64,000 nucleotides of DNA, from the NCBI RefSeq assembly GCF_000619825.1, contig NZ_JHUW01000011.1, positions 124,001 through 188,000 of the forward strand, given 5' to 3'. Position numbers and translations under genes: made by a program. This DNA is from Prevotella sp. MA2016. GTDB lineage: Bacteria > Bacteroidota > Bacteroidia > Bacteroidales > Bacteroidaceae. How positions within the stretch are numbered: position 1 is the stretch's first letter; the number at the start of each line of letters is the position of its first letter. Below are positions 43,329 through 52,126 of the stretch, in pieces. A model generated the notes under the pieces. The model did not search any database. It saw nothing but the letters and a program-made list of their open reading frames with translations, and was not told the DNA's origin.

Positions 43329-43733
43329 ATGATGTTTAAACAAACAATTCTTACCATTTTGACACTGTTTTTGTCGCATTCGGCCACAGCACAGAGCAAT
43401 TTGGATACAACAGACTCAACAGCCACAACAGGCTATGAGAGCAAGCTTATTATGCCAAATGCCTTTACCCCTAACGGTGATGGTCATAACGACATATACA
43501 AAGCCAAAACATACCAGAATCTCACCGACTTTCATGCATATATATATAATAGGTGGGGACAGAAGCTTTATGAATGGAACGACCCTGCTGAAGGATGGGA
43601 TGGAACCTATCAGGGTCACGATGCTAAAGTTGGTGTGTATTTTGTGCTGGTGAAAGCCCATGGTACTGATGATGTGACATACAACATCCGCAAAGACGTA
43701 AACTTACTAAGAGGAAATGAACAGAGAAGATGA
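43329..43733 (+). CDS. Stand-alone CHU_C / type-B T9SS C-terminal domain protein
   Basis: The product of about 134 residues has a signal peptide ([21 protein letters not shown]), a short Ser/Thr/Asp-rich spacer, and then one gliding-motility-associated C-terminal (CHU_C) domain: [48 protein letters not shown]. This domain normally sits at the end of large type IX secretion cargo; here there is essentially no cargo in front of it. I start at ATG 43329 after the promoter; the longer open frame would begin in the repeat array. It overlaps uvrA by 17 nt, so the two are co-expressed. Confidence 0.88.
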   Translation: MMFKQTILTILTLFLSHSATAQSNLDTTDSTATTGYESKLIMPNAFTPNGDGHNDIYKAKTYQNLTDFHAYIYNRWGQKLYEWNDPAEGWDGTYQGHDAKVGVYFVLVKAHGTDDVTYNIRKDVNLLRGNEQRR

Positions 43734-46551
43734 GAAGATAAACGTGTATGGTGCACGTGTACACAACCTTAAGAATATTGATGTAGAGATACCCCGTAAC
43801 TCGCTCACCGTTATAACAGGACTGAGCGGTAGCGGTAAATCGTCATTAGCTTTCGACACTATCTTTGCCGAAGGCCAGCGCCGATATATCGAAACGTTCT
43901 CGGCCTATGCCCGAAACTTCCTGGGCGGGATGGAGCGCCCTGACGTTGACAAAATCACTGGTCTTTCGCCAGTAATCAGTATTGAGCAGAAGACTACTAA
44001 TAAGAATCCACGCTCTACCGTAGGCACTACTACAGAGATTTATGACTACATGCGACTACTATTTGCTCGCGCAGGCCGTGCTTATAGTTTTGCCACGGGT
44101 GAGGAAATGGTACGCTATACCGAAGAGCGTGTGCTCGAAATGATTAGCGAAGATTACGCAGGACACAAAATTTATATTCTGGCTCCACTGGTACGTAGCC
44201 GTAAAGGTCATTATCGCGAGTTATTTGAAAGCATGCGCCGAAAAGGCTATCTGCACATACGTGTAGATGGCGAATTAAAGGAAATCACCCAAGGAATGAA
44301 GGTTGATCGATATAAGAATCACGATATCGAAGTGGTGATAGACCGCATGAAAGTTCCTGAGACACCTGACGAAGAACGACTTAAAAAGTCGATCTCACTC
44401 GCCATGAAGCAAGGCGACGGACTCATTATGATTCTCGACCAGGATACAGGTGAGCTAAAGCATTTCTCTAAGCGTCTGATGTGCCCTACCACAGGTATCA
44501 GCTATAGCGATCCTGCGCCAAACAATTTCTCATTCAACTCGCCTCAAGGCGCTTGCCCACACTGTAAAGGACTGGGCGTCATCAATGAGATCGACCTTGA
44601 AAAGGTTATTCCTAACAAAGCAGCCACTATCCGCGAAGGCGGCATTGTACCATTAGGAAAATATAAGAATCAGATGATTTTCTGGCAGGTAGAAGCCATT
44701 CTGAAGAAGTTTGATTGCGACTTAAATACACCCATCAGCGATATTCCTGACGATGCCATGACCGAACTACTTTATGGTTCGCTCGAAGACGTGCGCATCG
44801 ACAAAGACTTGGTACGCACATCCAGCGACTATTTCGTATCCTTCGATGGTATCATCAAATACCTGCGTGGAGTGATGGAGAACGACGATTCATCGACCGG
44901 ACAGAAATGGGCCGACCAGTTTCTGGCCGAGATCACCTGTCCTGAATGCCACGGTCAGCGTCTCAACCGTGAGGCACTCTCATACACGTTCGGTGGTCGT
45001 AACATCGCCGAACTGGCCAATATGGATCTGGTAGAACTGCGCCAGTGGATCGACCGTTTGGAAATTGGTGATAAACTGTCGAAACAGGAATTTACTATTG
45101 CCAAGGAGATTCTGAAAGAAATCAAGACACGCTTGGATTTCCTGCTCGATGTAGGTCTCGACTACCTGTCGCTCAACCGCCAGTCGGCAACACTGTCGGG
45201 TGGTGAGAGCCAGCGCATCCGACTGGCCACTCAGATTGGTTCACAACTCGTTAATGTGCTTTATATTCTCGACGAGCCTTCTATTGGCTTGCACCAACGC
45301 GACAACGAGCGGCTCATCAACTCGCTCAAGGAACTGCGCGACATCGGCAACACGGTAATTGTAGTAGAACACGACGAGGATATGATGCGTAGTGCCGATT
45401 ACATTGTGGATATCGGTCCCCGTGCCGGTCGCAAAGGTGGCGAGGTGGTGTTCCAAGGCACTCCCGCCGAACTACTCAAGACCAATACCCTTACAGCGCA
45501 ATACCTTAACGGCACACTCACTATGGCCTGCACCAACCGTCGCAAGGGCTCTGGAGAGAGTCTGGTGCTGCGTGGCTGCACGGGTAACAACCTCAAGCAT
45601 ATCGATGCCGAATTTCCATTGGGCAAACTCATCGTGGTAACCGGTGTGAGTGGTTCGGGTAAGAGTACGCTTATCAACGAGACGCTACAACCCATCCTGT
45701 CGCACCATTTCTATCGCTCGCTCAAACGACCTATGCCTTATGAGAGCATCGAGGGGCTCGACCTGATAGATAAGGTGGTGAGTGTCGATCAGAGTCCTAT
45801 CGGTCGCACTCCTCGTTCCAACCCTGCCACTTACACAGGGGTATTCTCCGATATCCGATCACTGTTTGTCAACCTGCCCGAGGCTAAGATTCGTGGTTAC
45901 AAACCGGGCCGATTCTCGTTCAACGTCAAAGGCGGACGATGCGAAACCTGTGGCGGTAATGGTTATAAGACCATCGAGATGAATTTCCTGCCCGATATTC
46001 AGGTTCCTTGTGAGGATTGCCATGGCAAGCGCTACAACCGCGAAACACTGGAAGTGCGCTACAAAGGCAAGTCGATAGCCGACGTACTCGACATGACTAT
46101 CAACCAGGCCGTGGAGTTCTTTGAGAATGTGCCCGACATCCTGCGAAAAATCAAGAGCATACAGGATGTAGGTCTAGGCTACATCAAGTTAGGACAGCCC
46201 TCTACCACCCTCTCTGGTGGCGAGAGTCAGCGCATTAAACTGGCCACAGAACTCTCCAAACGCGATACAGGTAAAACCATGTATATACTCGACGAGCCCA
46301 CCACAGGACTGCACTTCGAGGATATCCGTATCCTGATGCAGGTACTGCAGCAACTGGTGGATCGCGGCAATACAGTTATTATCATCGAGCACAATCTCGA
46401 TGTTATCAAACAGGCCGACTGGATTATCGACATTGGTCCCGAAGGTGGTCGTGGTGGTGGCGAGATTCTCTGTGCCGGCACTCCCGAACAAGTAGCTAAA
46501 AGTAAACGCGGCTACACACCTCGCTTTATCAAAGAGATATTAAGTAAATAG
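43717..46551 (+). CDS. uvrA: Excinuclease ABC subunit A
   Basis: The 944-residue protein has the duplicated ABC ATPase layout of UvrA: first Walker [20 protein letters not shown], zinc-finger-type CPHCKGLG and [10 protein letters not shown] segments, signature [17 protein letters not shown], second Walker [35 protein letters not shown] with [10 protein letters not shown], and second signature [16 protein letters not shown]. It recognises DNA damage in nucleotide excision repair. The ATG lies 17 nt inside the CHU_C gene. A terminator about 95 nt downstream (46645-46676) ends the transcript before the trp leader. Confidence 0.98.
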   Translation: MNREDEKINVYGARVHNLKNIDVEIPRNSLTVITGLSGSGKSSLAFDTIFAEGQRRYIETFSAYARNFLGGMERPDVDKITGLSPVISIEQKTTNKNPRSTVGTTTEIYDYMRLLFARAGRAYSFATGEEMVRYTEERVLEMISEDYAGHKIYILAPLVRSRKGHYRELFESMRRKGYLHIRVDGELKEITQGMKVDRYKNHDIEVVIDRMKVPETPDEERLKKSISLAMKQGDGLIMILDQDTGELKHFSKRLMCPTTGISYSDPAPNNFSFNSPQGACPHCKGLGVINEIDLEKVIPNKAATIREGGIVPLGKYKNQMIFWQVEAILKKFDCDLNTPISDIPDDAMTELLYGSLEDVRIDKDLVRTSSDYFVSFDGIIKYLRGVMENDDSSTGQKWADQFLAEITCPECHGQRLNREALSYTFGGRNIAELANMDLVELRQWIDRLEIGDKLSKQEFTIAKEILKEIKTRLDFLLDVGLDYLSLNRQSATLSGGESQRIRLATQIGSQLVNVLYILDEPSIGLHQRDNERLINSLKELRDIGNTVIVVEHDEDMMRSADYIVDIGPRAGRKGGEVVFQGTPAELLKTNTLTAQYLNGTLTMACTNRRKGSGESLVLRGCTGNNLKHIDAEFPLGKLIVVTGVSGSGKSTLINETLQPILSHHFYRSLKRPMPYESIEGLDLIDKVVSVDQSPIGRTPRSNPATYTGVFSDIRSLFVNLPEAKIRGYKPGRFSFNVKGGRCETCGGNGYKTIEMNFLPDIQVPCEDCHGKRYNRETLEVRYKGKSIADVLDMTINQAVEFFENVPDILRKIKSIQDVGLGYIKLGQPSTTLSGGESQRIKLATELSKRDTGKTMYILDEPTTGLHFEDIRILMQVLQQLVDRGNTVIIIEHNLDVIKQADWIIDIGPEGGRGGGEILCAGTPEQVAKSKRGYTPRFIKEILSK

Positions 46552-46581
46552 CAACTGCAAAGCAGAAGGCCATTTTCCCTC

Positions 46582-46638
46582 TACCCTAACACTAACCTTG
46601 CTTTACCTTTTTGGTATAATAGGTTTAGTGTTAGGGTA
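46582..46638. repeat. Imperfect inverted repeat with CCCTAACACTAA arms
   Basis: Left arm TACCCTAACACTAACC (46582-46597) pairs with right arm GGTTTAGTGTTAGGGTA (46622-46638); 14 bp are perfect, then one bulged base. The loop is about 24 nt. It lies between uvrA and its terminator and is not itself followed by a T run. Confidence 0.65.
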
Positions 46639-46644
46639 AATTAT

Positions 46645-46676
46645 GTAAGCAAAAAGCAACATTTGCTTACTTTTTT
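46645..46676 (+). terminator. Rho-independent terminator after uvrA
   Basis: Stem GTAAGCAAA / TTTGCTTAC (9 bp), 8-nt loop, then TTTTTT. It separates uvrA from the trp operon promoter, which begins 20 nt further on. Confidence 0.8.
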
Positions 46677-46696
46677 AATAAAAAGTTTAGAAAATG

Positions 46697-46728
46697 TTTG
46701 GCGGTTTGAAATGAAATACTTACTTTTG
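46697..46728 (+). promoter_or_regulatory. trp operon promoter
   Basis: TTTG (46697-46700), 20-nt spacer, TACTTTTG (46721-46728). Transcription would start near 46735, about 25 nt before the leader-peptide ATG. Confidence 0.8.
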
Positions 46729-46759
46729 CAGGCGAAATGTTACAAAGACAACATAGAAT

Positions 46760-46825
46760 ATGAATAGAATTCAGAACAACTATTGGTGGTGGCAGAGCTC
46801 GAGATTAACAAGTCGCGAGGTTTAA
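46760..46825 (+). CDS. trpL: trp leader peptide with three consecutive Trp codons
   Basis: A 21-codon open frame, MNRIQNNYWWWQSSRLTSRE plus Val, with TGG-TGG-TGG at 46784-46792, sits between the promoter and a terminator hairpin ahead of trpB. Three Trp in 21 residues right upstream of a trp operon is the hallmark of a ribosome-mediated attenuator. The stop at 46823-46825 lies just past the 5-prime arm of the antiterminator (46812-46818), so a ribosome finishing the peptide would cover that arm, while one stalled at the Trp codons would leave it free. Confidence 0.9.
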   Translation: MNRIQNNYWWWQSSRLTSREV

Positions 46826-46885
46826 TGCCGTATACCTATAGATATAGTATAAAAAGGCTCGTCGCGACAGCGACGGGCCTTTTTT
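46811..46885 (+). promoter_or_regulatory. trp attenuator (terminator/antiterminator)
   Basis: Terminator: arms 46851-46865 and 46870-46884 form a 15-bp stem (one G-U) with loop GACA, ending in a T run. Antiterminator: GTCGCGA (46812-46818) can pair perfectly with TCGCGAC (46862-46868), which breaks the terminator 5-prime arm and loop. A small AT hairpin (about 46831-46851) lies between these arms and could bring them together. With low Trp-tRNA the ribosome would stall at 46784-46792 and the antiterminator form; with enough, termination would follow. Confidence 0.88.
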
Positions 46886-46903
46886 AATTGAACTTAGAAA
46901 ATT

Positions 46904-46929
46904 CTTGGCGGAGCCAAGCGGCAAAGCCG
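46904..46929 (+). repeat. Two tandem mini-hairpins before trpB
   Basis: CTTGGC-GGA-GCCAAG (46904-46918) and CGGC-AAA-GCCG (46919-46929), both with 3-nt loops, directly joined and GC-rich in an AT-rich setting. They lie between the attenuator and the trpB start, 20 nt before the ATG. Could modulate translation or be a small palindromic repeat element. Confidence 0.6.
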
Positions 46930-46949
46930 AGCGGAAAATTAAATATCAT

Positions 46950-48155
46950 ATGGAGAATTATTTTGCTGACGAGAACGGTTTTTACGGAGAGTTTGGTGGC
47001 GCCTACGTGCCCGAGATACTCTACAAGTGTGTACACGACTTGCAGGAGGCCTATCTGCCTATCATCGAGAGTGCAGAGTTTAAGGCTGAGTACCATGCCC
47101 TGCTGAAGGATTATGTAGGTCGCCCTAGTCCACTTTATTACGCCAGACGTATGAGCGAGAAGTATGGCTGCCAACTATACCTGAAGCGCGAGGACCTGAA
47201 CCACACAGGTGCCCACAAGATTAACAACACTATCGGACAGATTCTGTTGGCTAAGAAGTTGGGCAAGACACGTATCATAGCTGAGACTGGTGCCGGACAG
47301 CACGGCGTGGCCACTGCCACCGTATGCGCACTGATGAATATGCAGTGCGAGGTGTTTATGGGAGCTACCGATGTGGAGCGCCAGCACACTAACGTGGAGC
47401 GTATGAAGATGCTGGGAGCCACAGTGCATCCCGTACGTACAGGAAACATGACACTGAGCGATGCCTGTAGCGAGGCTATACGCGACTGGTGCTGCCACCC
47501 ATCAGATACATTCTATATCGTAGGAAGCACCATGGGCCCACACCCCTACCCCGACCTGGTGGCACGTATGCAGAGCGTGATCAGCGAAGAAATCAAATGG
47601 CAGTTGGAAGAGAAGATTGGTCGCGACTATCCCGACTATCTGATAGCCTGCATCGGTGGTGGTAGCAACGCAGCCGGCACCATCTATCACTACGTGAACG
47701 AGGAGCGCACCAAGATCGTTCTGGCCGAGGCTGGCGGACACGGTTGGCAGACTAACCATACTGCTGCTACCATCCACAAAGGCACGACAGGAATTCTGCA
47801 CGGTTCGAAAATGCTGGTCATGCAGGATGAGAACGGACAGATACAGGAGGCATTCACCATCAGTGCTGGTCTTGACTATCCCGGCGTAGGTCCCATGCAC
47901 TGCAACATGGCCAAGAAAGGTCGCACACAGGTACTGAGTATCAACGACGACGAAGCCATCCGTGGCGGTTACGAATTGACACGTATGGAGGGTATCATCC
48001 CCGCCATCGAAAGTGCACACGCCATTGCAGCTCTCTCAAAACTCACATTCAAGCCCACTGACGTAGTGGTACTGACGGTTTCTGGTCGCGGCGATAAGGA
48101 TGTAGAGACTTATCTGAAGAATAAAGCAATGGCGGGAGAATACGGGGAGTTTTAA
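46950..48155 (+). CDS. trpB: Tryptophan synthase beta chain
   Basis: The 401-residue PLP enzyme joins indole and serine to tryptophan. Typical blocks: ENGFYGEFGGAYVPEILYKC, REDLNHTGAHKINNTIGQIL (with the PLP Lys in HKINN), AETGAGQHGVATATVCALM, GCIGGGSNAAG-type (ACIGGGSNAAGTIYHYV) phosphate loop, and VVLTVSGRGDKDV. I start at ATG 46950 (MENYFADENGF), the family start; a longer frame would begin within the mini-hairpins. It is the first structural gene after the attenuator, as in other Bacteroidota trp operons. Confidence 0.98.
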   Translation: MENYFADENGFYGEFGGAYVPEILYKCVHDLQEAYLPIIESAEFKAEYHALLKDYVGRPSPLYYARRMSEKYGCQLYLKREDLNHTGAHKINNTIGQILLAKKLGKTRIIAETGAGQHGVATATVCALMNMQCEVFMGATDVERQHTNVERMKMLGATVHPVRTGNMTLSDACSEAIRDWCCHPSDTFYIVGSTMGPHPYPDLVARMQSVISEEIKWQLEEKIGRDYPDYLIACIGGGSNAAGTIYHYVNEERTKIVLAEAGGHGWQTNHTAATIHKGTTGILHGSKMLVMQDENGQIQEAFTISAGLDYPGVGPMHCNMAKKGRTQVLSINDDEAIRGGYELTRMEGIIPAIESAHAIAALSKLTFKPTDVVVLTVSGRGDKDVETYLKNKAMAGEYGEF

Positions 48156-48181
48156 TTGAAGATTGAAAATTGAAGATTGAG
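48154..48181 (+). repeat. Heptanucleotide array before trpE
   Basis: AATTGAA, GATTGAA, AATTGAA, GATTGAG (48154-48181) begin right at the trpB stop and end 4 nt before the trpE ATG, occupying the ribosome-binding region. Confidence 0.8.
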
Positions 48182-48185
48182 AGTT

Positions 48186-49577
48186 ATGATTACTTATAAT
48201 TTTACAACTACAAGCAAAACCATTCTGGCGGATTTGTACACGCCAGTGGGGGTATATATGCGCCTGAGGGATTTGTACCCACAGAGCGCCCTGATGGAAA
48301 GTTCAGACTATCACGAAAAGGACAACTCACGCTCGTTTATCGGTATCGGTCCTATGGCCAGCGTGGCCATCGGGCACGGCATAGCAACCATCACCTATCC
48401 CGATGGCACCACACTGCAGAAAGAGGTAAATAAGACCTATCGCAGCGACAAGGCTATCCACGAACTGCTCGACCGTATTAATGTTACTGGCGACGATGCC
48501 AAGCTGTGCGGACTGTTTGGCTATACCAGTTTTAATGCTGTGCGCTATTTTGAGGATATCAACGTAAAGGACGAGACACAAGCCAAGAACGATGCCCCCG
48601 ACTTGCTCTATATATTATATAAGGTGGTGATTGTGTTCGACCACTTTAATAATACGCTCAAGGTTGTTTCGCTTGAGGGTGAGGAAAAAGTAAACGACAT
48701 TCTGAAGGCAATGAACAAAGCCAATATCAAGGCTTACGATTTCCATCCAATAGGCGATGTGCGTTCTACACTCACCGACGACGAGCATCGTGAGAACATT
48801 CGCCGAGGCATTAAGCACTGTCTGCGTGGCGATGTGTTCCAGATTGTGTTGAGCCGCCGATTCATCCAGCAGTACGAAGGCGACGATTTCAAACTGTATC
48901 GTGCCCTGCGCAGCATCAACCCATCTCCCTATCTGTTCTACTTCGACTTTGGTGGTTTCCGTATCTTTGGTTCAAGTCCAGAAACCCACTGCCGCATTGA
49001 AGGTAAACGTGCCTATATTGACCCGATAGCCGGTACCACTAAACGTACAGGCGATGCTGAGGCCGACCGCAAGGGGGCAGAATATCTGCGCAACGACCCC
49101 AAGGAAAACGCTGAGCACGTGATGCTGGTTGACCTGGCCCGCAACGACCTGAGCCGCAATTGTCATGGTGTAAAGGTAGATTTCTATAAGGACTTGCAGT
49201 ACTACAGTCATGTGATTCATCTGGTATCACGTGTATCAGGCGAGCTCGACAAAGGTGCAGATCCTATCAAGGCTTTTATCGACACCTTTCCTGCAGGCAC
49301 CCTCTCTGGTGCACCAAAGGTGCGCGCCATGCAGCTTATCAGTGACTACGAGCCACACAACCGTGGTGCCTACGGCGGTTGCATCGGCTACATCGGACTG
49401 GATGGCAGTCTGAATCAGGCCATCACCATCCGCACATTTGTATCGAGAAACGGCGAATTGTGGTTCCAGGCTGGTGGCGGTATCGTAGCCAAGAGCGATG
49501 TGGAGTACGAACTGCAAGAAGTAAACAATAAGCTTGGCGCCCTGCGCAAGGCCATACTTCAGGCAGAAAAACTTTAG
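48186..49577 (+). CDS. trpE: Anthranilate synthase component I
   Basis: The product of about 463 residues makes anthranilate from chorismate with TrpG. Visible features: the Trp-sensing N-terminal segment (ALMESSDYHEKDNSRSFIGI), the catalytic domain with RGDVFQIVLSRRF, GSSPETHCRIEGKRAYIDPI, AGTTKRTGDAEADR, LVDLARNDLSRNCHGV and FPAGTLSGAPKVRAMQLI. I use ATG 48186, 30 nt after the trpB stop, rather than a TTG at 48177 that lies in the repeat array. Feedback inhibition by tryptophan is expected from the sensing motif. Confidence 0.97.
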   Translation: MITYNFTTTSKTILADLYTPVGVYMRLRDLYPQSALMESSDYHEKDNSRSFIGIGPMASVAIGHGIATITYPDGTTLQKEVNKTYRSDKAIHELLDRINVTGDDAKLCGLFGYTSFNAVRYFEDINVKDETQAKNDAPDLLYILYKVVIVFDHFNNTLKVVSLEGEEKVNDILKAMNKANIKAYDFHPIGDVRSTLTDDEHRENIRRGIKHCLRGDVFQIVLSRRFIQQYEGDDFKLYRALRSINPSPYLFYFDFGGFRIFGSSPETHCRIEGKRAYIDPIAGTTKRTGDAEADRKGAEYLRNDPKENAEHVMLVDLARNDLSRNCHGVKVDFYKDLQYYSHVIHLVSRVSGELDKGADPIKAFIDTFPAGTLSGAPKVRAMQLISDYEPHNRGAYGGCIGYIGLDGSLNQAITIRTFVSRNGELWFQAGGGIVAKSDVEYELQEVNNKLGALRKAILQAEKL

Positions 49578-49580
49578 ATA

Positions 49581-49596
49581 AAAAGAACAAAAGAAC
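49581..49596 (+). repeat. Two octanucleotide units before trpG
   Basis: AAAAGAAC occurs twice in tandem, 9 nt before the trpG ATG. Same class as the other 8-nt arrays. Confidence 0.5.
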
Positions 49597-49605
49597 AGAT
49601 TTCCT

Positions 49606-50169
49606 ATGAAGATCGTTATTATTGATAACTACGACTCGTTTACATACAATCTGAGTCATTTGGTAAAGGAACTGGGTGCCGAGGTAACGGTGCTGCGTAA
49701 CGACCAGTTTAAGCTTGAGGATTTGGAGCCATACAGCAAAATCATCTTGAGTCCTGGCCCTGGCATCCCCAGCGAAGCAGGATTACTGCTCGACGTGATA
49801 AAGACCTATGCAGGCAGAAAGCCCATTTTGGGTGTATGCTTAGGTCACCAAGCCATCGGCGAAGTCTTTGGTGGCAAACTGGAGAACCTGAGCGATGTGT
49901 TCCACGGCGTAGCTACACCTTGTCACATCATCAGCGACGACCCCATCTTCAGCGGTATCGAGCGCGACATCACCATCGGGCGCTACCACTCGTGGGTGGT
50001 ATCGCGCCAGGGGTTGCCCGACTGCCTTGAGGTAACCGCCCAGAGCGACGAGGGACAGATTATGGCCCTGCGCCACAAGACGCTGAACATTCGCGGTATA
50101 CAGTTTCACCCAGAGAGCGTCCTCACACCCGATGGTAAGAAGATGCTACAGAACTGGATGTTCTTGTAA
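49606..50169 (+). CDS. trpG: Anthranilate synthase component II (glutamine amidotransferase)
   Basis: The 187-residue class I amidotransferase supplies ammonia to TrpE. It has IIDNYDSFTYNLSHLVKEL, ILSPGPGIPSEAG, the nucleophile in GVCLGHQAIGEVFGG, and the His-Glu pair in IQFHPESVLTPDG. Gap to trpE is 28 nt with two 8-nt repeat units. The length is normal, and there is no fusion to trpD as occurs in some bacteria. Confidence 0.97.
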   Translation: MKIVIIDNYDSFTYNLSHLVKELGAEVTVLRNDQFKLEDLEPYSKIILSPGPGIPSEAGLLLDVIKTYAGRKPILGVCLGHQAIGEVFGGKLENLSDVFHGVATPCHIISDDPIFSGIERDITIGRYHSWVVSRQGLPDCLEVTAQSDEGQIMALRHKTLNIRGIQFHPESVLTPDGKKMLQNWMFL

Positions 50170-50170
50170 A

Positions 50171-50210
50171 ATGTAAAAATGTAAAAATTAGAAAATGTAA
50201 AAATTAGAGA
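50171..50210 (+). repeat. Octanucleotide array before trpD
   Basis: ATGTAAAA, ATGTAAAA, ATTAGAAA, ATGTAAAA, ATTAGAGA: five 8-nt units fill the whole trpG-trpD gap up to 1 nt before the trpD ATG. Each ATGTAA unit also contains a start-stop pair. Confidence 0.8.
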
Positions 50211-50211
50211 T

Positions 50212-51222
50212 ATGGCACAGACAATGAAAGACATCCTGAACAGGATGCTGAACCACGAGGAGCTGACTCGTGAAGAAATGAAGAATATTCTGATTGGTAT
50301 CACCCAGAGTGAGTTTCCTACAGAGCAGATTACTGCCCTGCTCACAGCCTTGCAGATGCGTGGCGTGACTGTGGACGAACTGCTTGGCTTCCGCGATGGT
50401 ATCTTAGAAACAGGCGTACCAGCCATTCTGAATGCCGACCGCTACATCGACGTGGTTGGTACCGGTGGCGATCGCAAGAACACCTTCAACATCTCTACCA
50501 CCAGCTGCTTTGTCATTGCTGGTGCAGGCTACAAGGTGGCAAAGCATGGTAACTACGCTGCCACTAGCGTATCGGGTGCATCGAATGTGATTCAGCACCA
50601 CGGCATCAAGTTTACCGATGATATCGACAAACTGAATCGCAGTCTGAACGAGGCAGGCATCGTATATCTGCACGCCCAACTGTTTGCCAAGGCCATGAAG
50701 TTTGTGGGTCCTATCCGCAAAGCCCTGCAGTTCCCCACCATCTTCAACCTGTTAGGTCCGCTGGTTAACCCCTCACAGCCCCAGTGCCAGTTGCTCGGTG
50801 TGGCCAACCTCGACCAGATGCGCCTGTATAATCAGGTTTATCAGAAGATTGGTATCGACTATGGTATCGTAAATTCGATTGATGGCTACGACGAGATCTC
50901 ACTGACAGGCGATTTCAAAGTTACTACCAAGCAATACGAGCGCATCTTCAAGCCTCAGGATCTGGGCTTTGAGATAGCCAAGCCCGAGGAGCTTGTTGGC
51001 GGTGCCACTGAAGAAGAGGCAGCACAGATCTTCGACAGTGTTCTGGAGAATCGTGCCCTGCCTGCCCAGAAGAACATCGTACTGGCCAATGCCGCCTTCG
51101 GTATCCAGGTTCTGGAGAAGGGTGAGAAGAGCATCGAGGAGTGCATAGAGATTGCCCGCGAGAGTATCGACAGTGGCGCAGCCCTCCGCACCTTCAAGAA
51201 ATTCGTAGAACTGAACAGCTAA
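50212..51222 (+). CDS. trpD: Anthranilate phosphoribosyltransferase
   Basis: The 336-residue enzyme joins anthranilate and PRPP. Its GTGGDRKNTFNISTTSCFVI (PRPP-binding GTGGD), AKHGNYAATSVSGASNVIQH (KHGN...SG) and FNLLGPLVNPSQPQCQLLGV blocks are diagnostic. Length is normal. The leader is an 8-nt repeat array, and a 95-nt palindromic element lies between its stop and trpC. Confidence 0.97.
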   Translation: MAQTMKDILNRMLNHEELTREEMKNILIGITQSEFPTEQITALLTALQMRGVTVDELLGFRDGILETGVPAILNADRYIDVVGTGGDRKNTFNISTTSCFVIAGAGYKVAKHGNYAATSVSGASNVIQHHGIKFTDDIDKLNRSLNEAGIVYLHAQLFAKAMKFVGPIRKALQFPTIFNLLGPLVNPSQPQCQLLGVANLDQMRLYNQVYQKIGIDYGIVNSIDGYDEISLTGDFKVTTKQYERIFKPQDLGFEIAKPEELVGGATEEEAAQIFDSVLENRALPAQKNIVLANAAFGIQVLEKGEKSIEECIEIARESIDSGAALRTFKKFVELNS

Positions 51223-51230
51223 TTTTATTA

Positions 51231-51325
51231 GGCACGGATTACACGGCCTTTTTATAAAAAAACACGGCTGTTTTCAATCACGAAAAGCAGCGTTTCTCTA
51301 AAAAGAGAGCCGTGTCATCCGTGCC
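51231..51325. repeat. 95-nt palindromic element inside the trp operon
   Basis: Terminal inverted repeats of 16 nt, GGCACGGATTACACGG (51231-51246) and CCGTGTCATCCGTGCC (51310-51325), match at 15 of 16 positions. The interior contains more ACACGGC/CACGA copies and a small CTCT/AGAG hairpin. It fills the trpD-trpC gap. The form suggests a miniature palindromic repeat (REP/MITE-like). No transposase is nearby. Confidence 0.75.
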
Positions 51326-51337
51326 CCCCAAAAAATC

Positions 51338-52126
51338 ATGATAGATATACTAAACGAAATCATTGCCCACAAGCAGCAGGAGGTAGAACAGGCTAAAGCT
51401 GCTGTTGCCCCACAGGTGCTCTATAAGCAAGTAGAGGCCATTCTCGACTTTAGCGTGGCTTCGATGAAGAGCGCCCTCACAGCGTCGGACTCAGGAATCA
51501 TTGCCGAGTTTAAGCGCAAGTCGCCCTCAAAGGGATGGATTAAAGAGGAGGGCCAGCCCGACATCATCCCCCTGAGCTATCAGCAGAACGGTGCTGCAGC
51601 ACTGAGCATTCTGACCGATGAGAAATATTTTGGCGGTTGCGACGATTATATTCGTATTGCCCGTCAAAGTGGCGTGAACATCCCAGTGCTCTACAAGAAC
51701 TTCGTCATCGACGAGTATCAGCTGTTCCAAGCGCGCTTGTGTGGTGCTTCGGCTGTATTGCTGATAGCTGCCGACCTGACGCTGGCCGAGTGCCGTAGTC
51801 TGCTTCATACAGCTCACGAGTTAGGATTAGAAGTACTTTTAGAGATGCACTCGCACGAAGAACTGGAATACGCTGGGTTAGAGCCAGATATGTGCGGTAT
51901 CAACAACCGTAACTTAGGTTCGTTTGTGACCGATGTAGAGAACTCTTTCCGACTAGCAGAGCTATTGCCAAAGGATGTGGTAAAGGTGAGCGAGAGTGGC
52001 ATCTCGAATCCCGACACCGTGAAGTCACTGCGCGAGGTTGGTTTCCGTGGTTTCCTGATTGGCGAGAACTTTATGAAGACAGCCGATCCAGGATCAGCAT
52101 TACGTGAATTTATTGAGAAGCTATGA
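51338..52126 (+). CDS. trpC: Indole-3-glycerol phosphate synthase
   Basis: The 262-residue TIM-barrel enzyme has GIIAEFKRKSPSKGWI (catalytic Lys region), LSILTDEKYFGGCDDYI, VLYKNFVIDEYQLFQARLCG, INNRNLGSFVTDVENS, VSESGISNPDTV and FLIGENFMKTADPG, all typical. It starts after the palindromic element and overlaps trpF by ATGA at its end. In this organism trpC and trpF are separate genes, unlike the enterobacterial fusion. Confidence 0.97.
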   Translation: MIDILNEIIAHKQQEVEQAKAAVAPQVLYKQVEAILDFSVASMKSALTASDSGIIAEFKRKSPSKGWIKEEGQPDIIPLSYQQNGAAALSILTDEKYFGGCDDYIRIARQSGVNIPVLYKNFVIDEYQLFQARLCGASAVLLIAADLTLAECRSLLHTAHELGLEVLLEMHSHEELEYAGLEPDMCGINNRNLGSFVTDVENSFRLAELLPKDVVKVSESGISNPDTVKSLREVGFRGFLIGENFMKTADPGSALREFIEKL

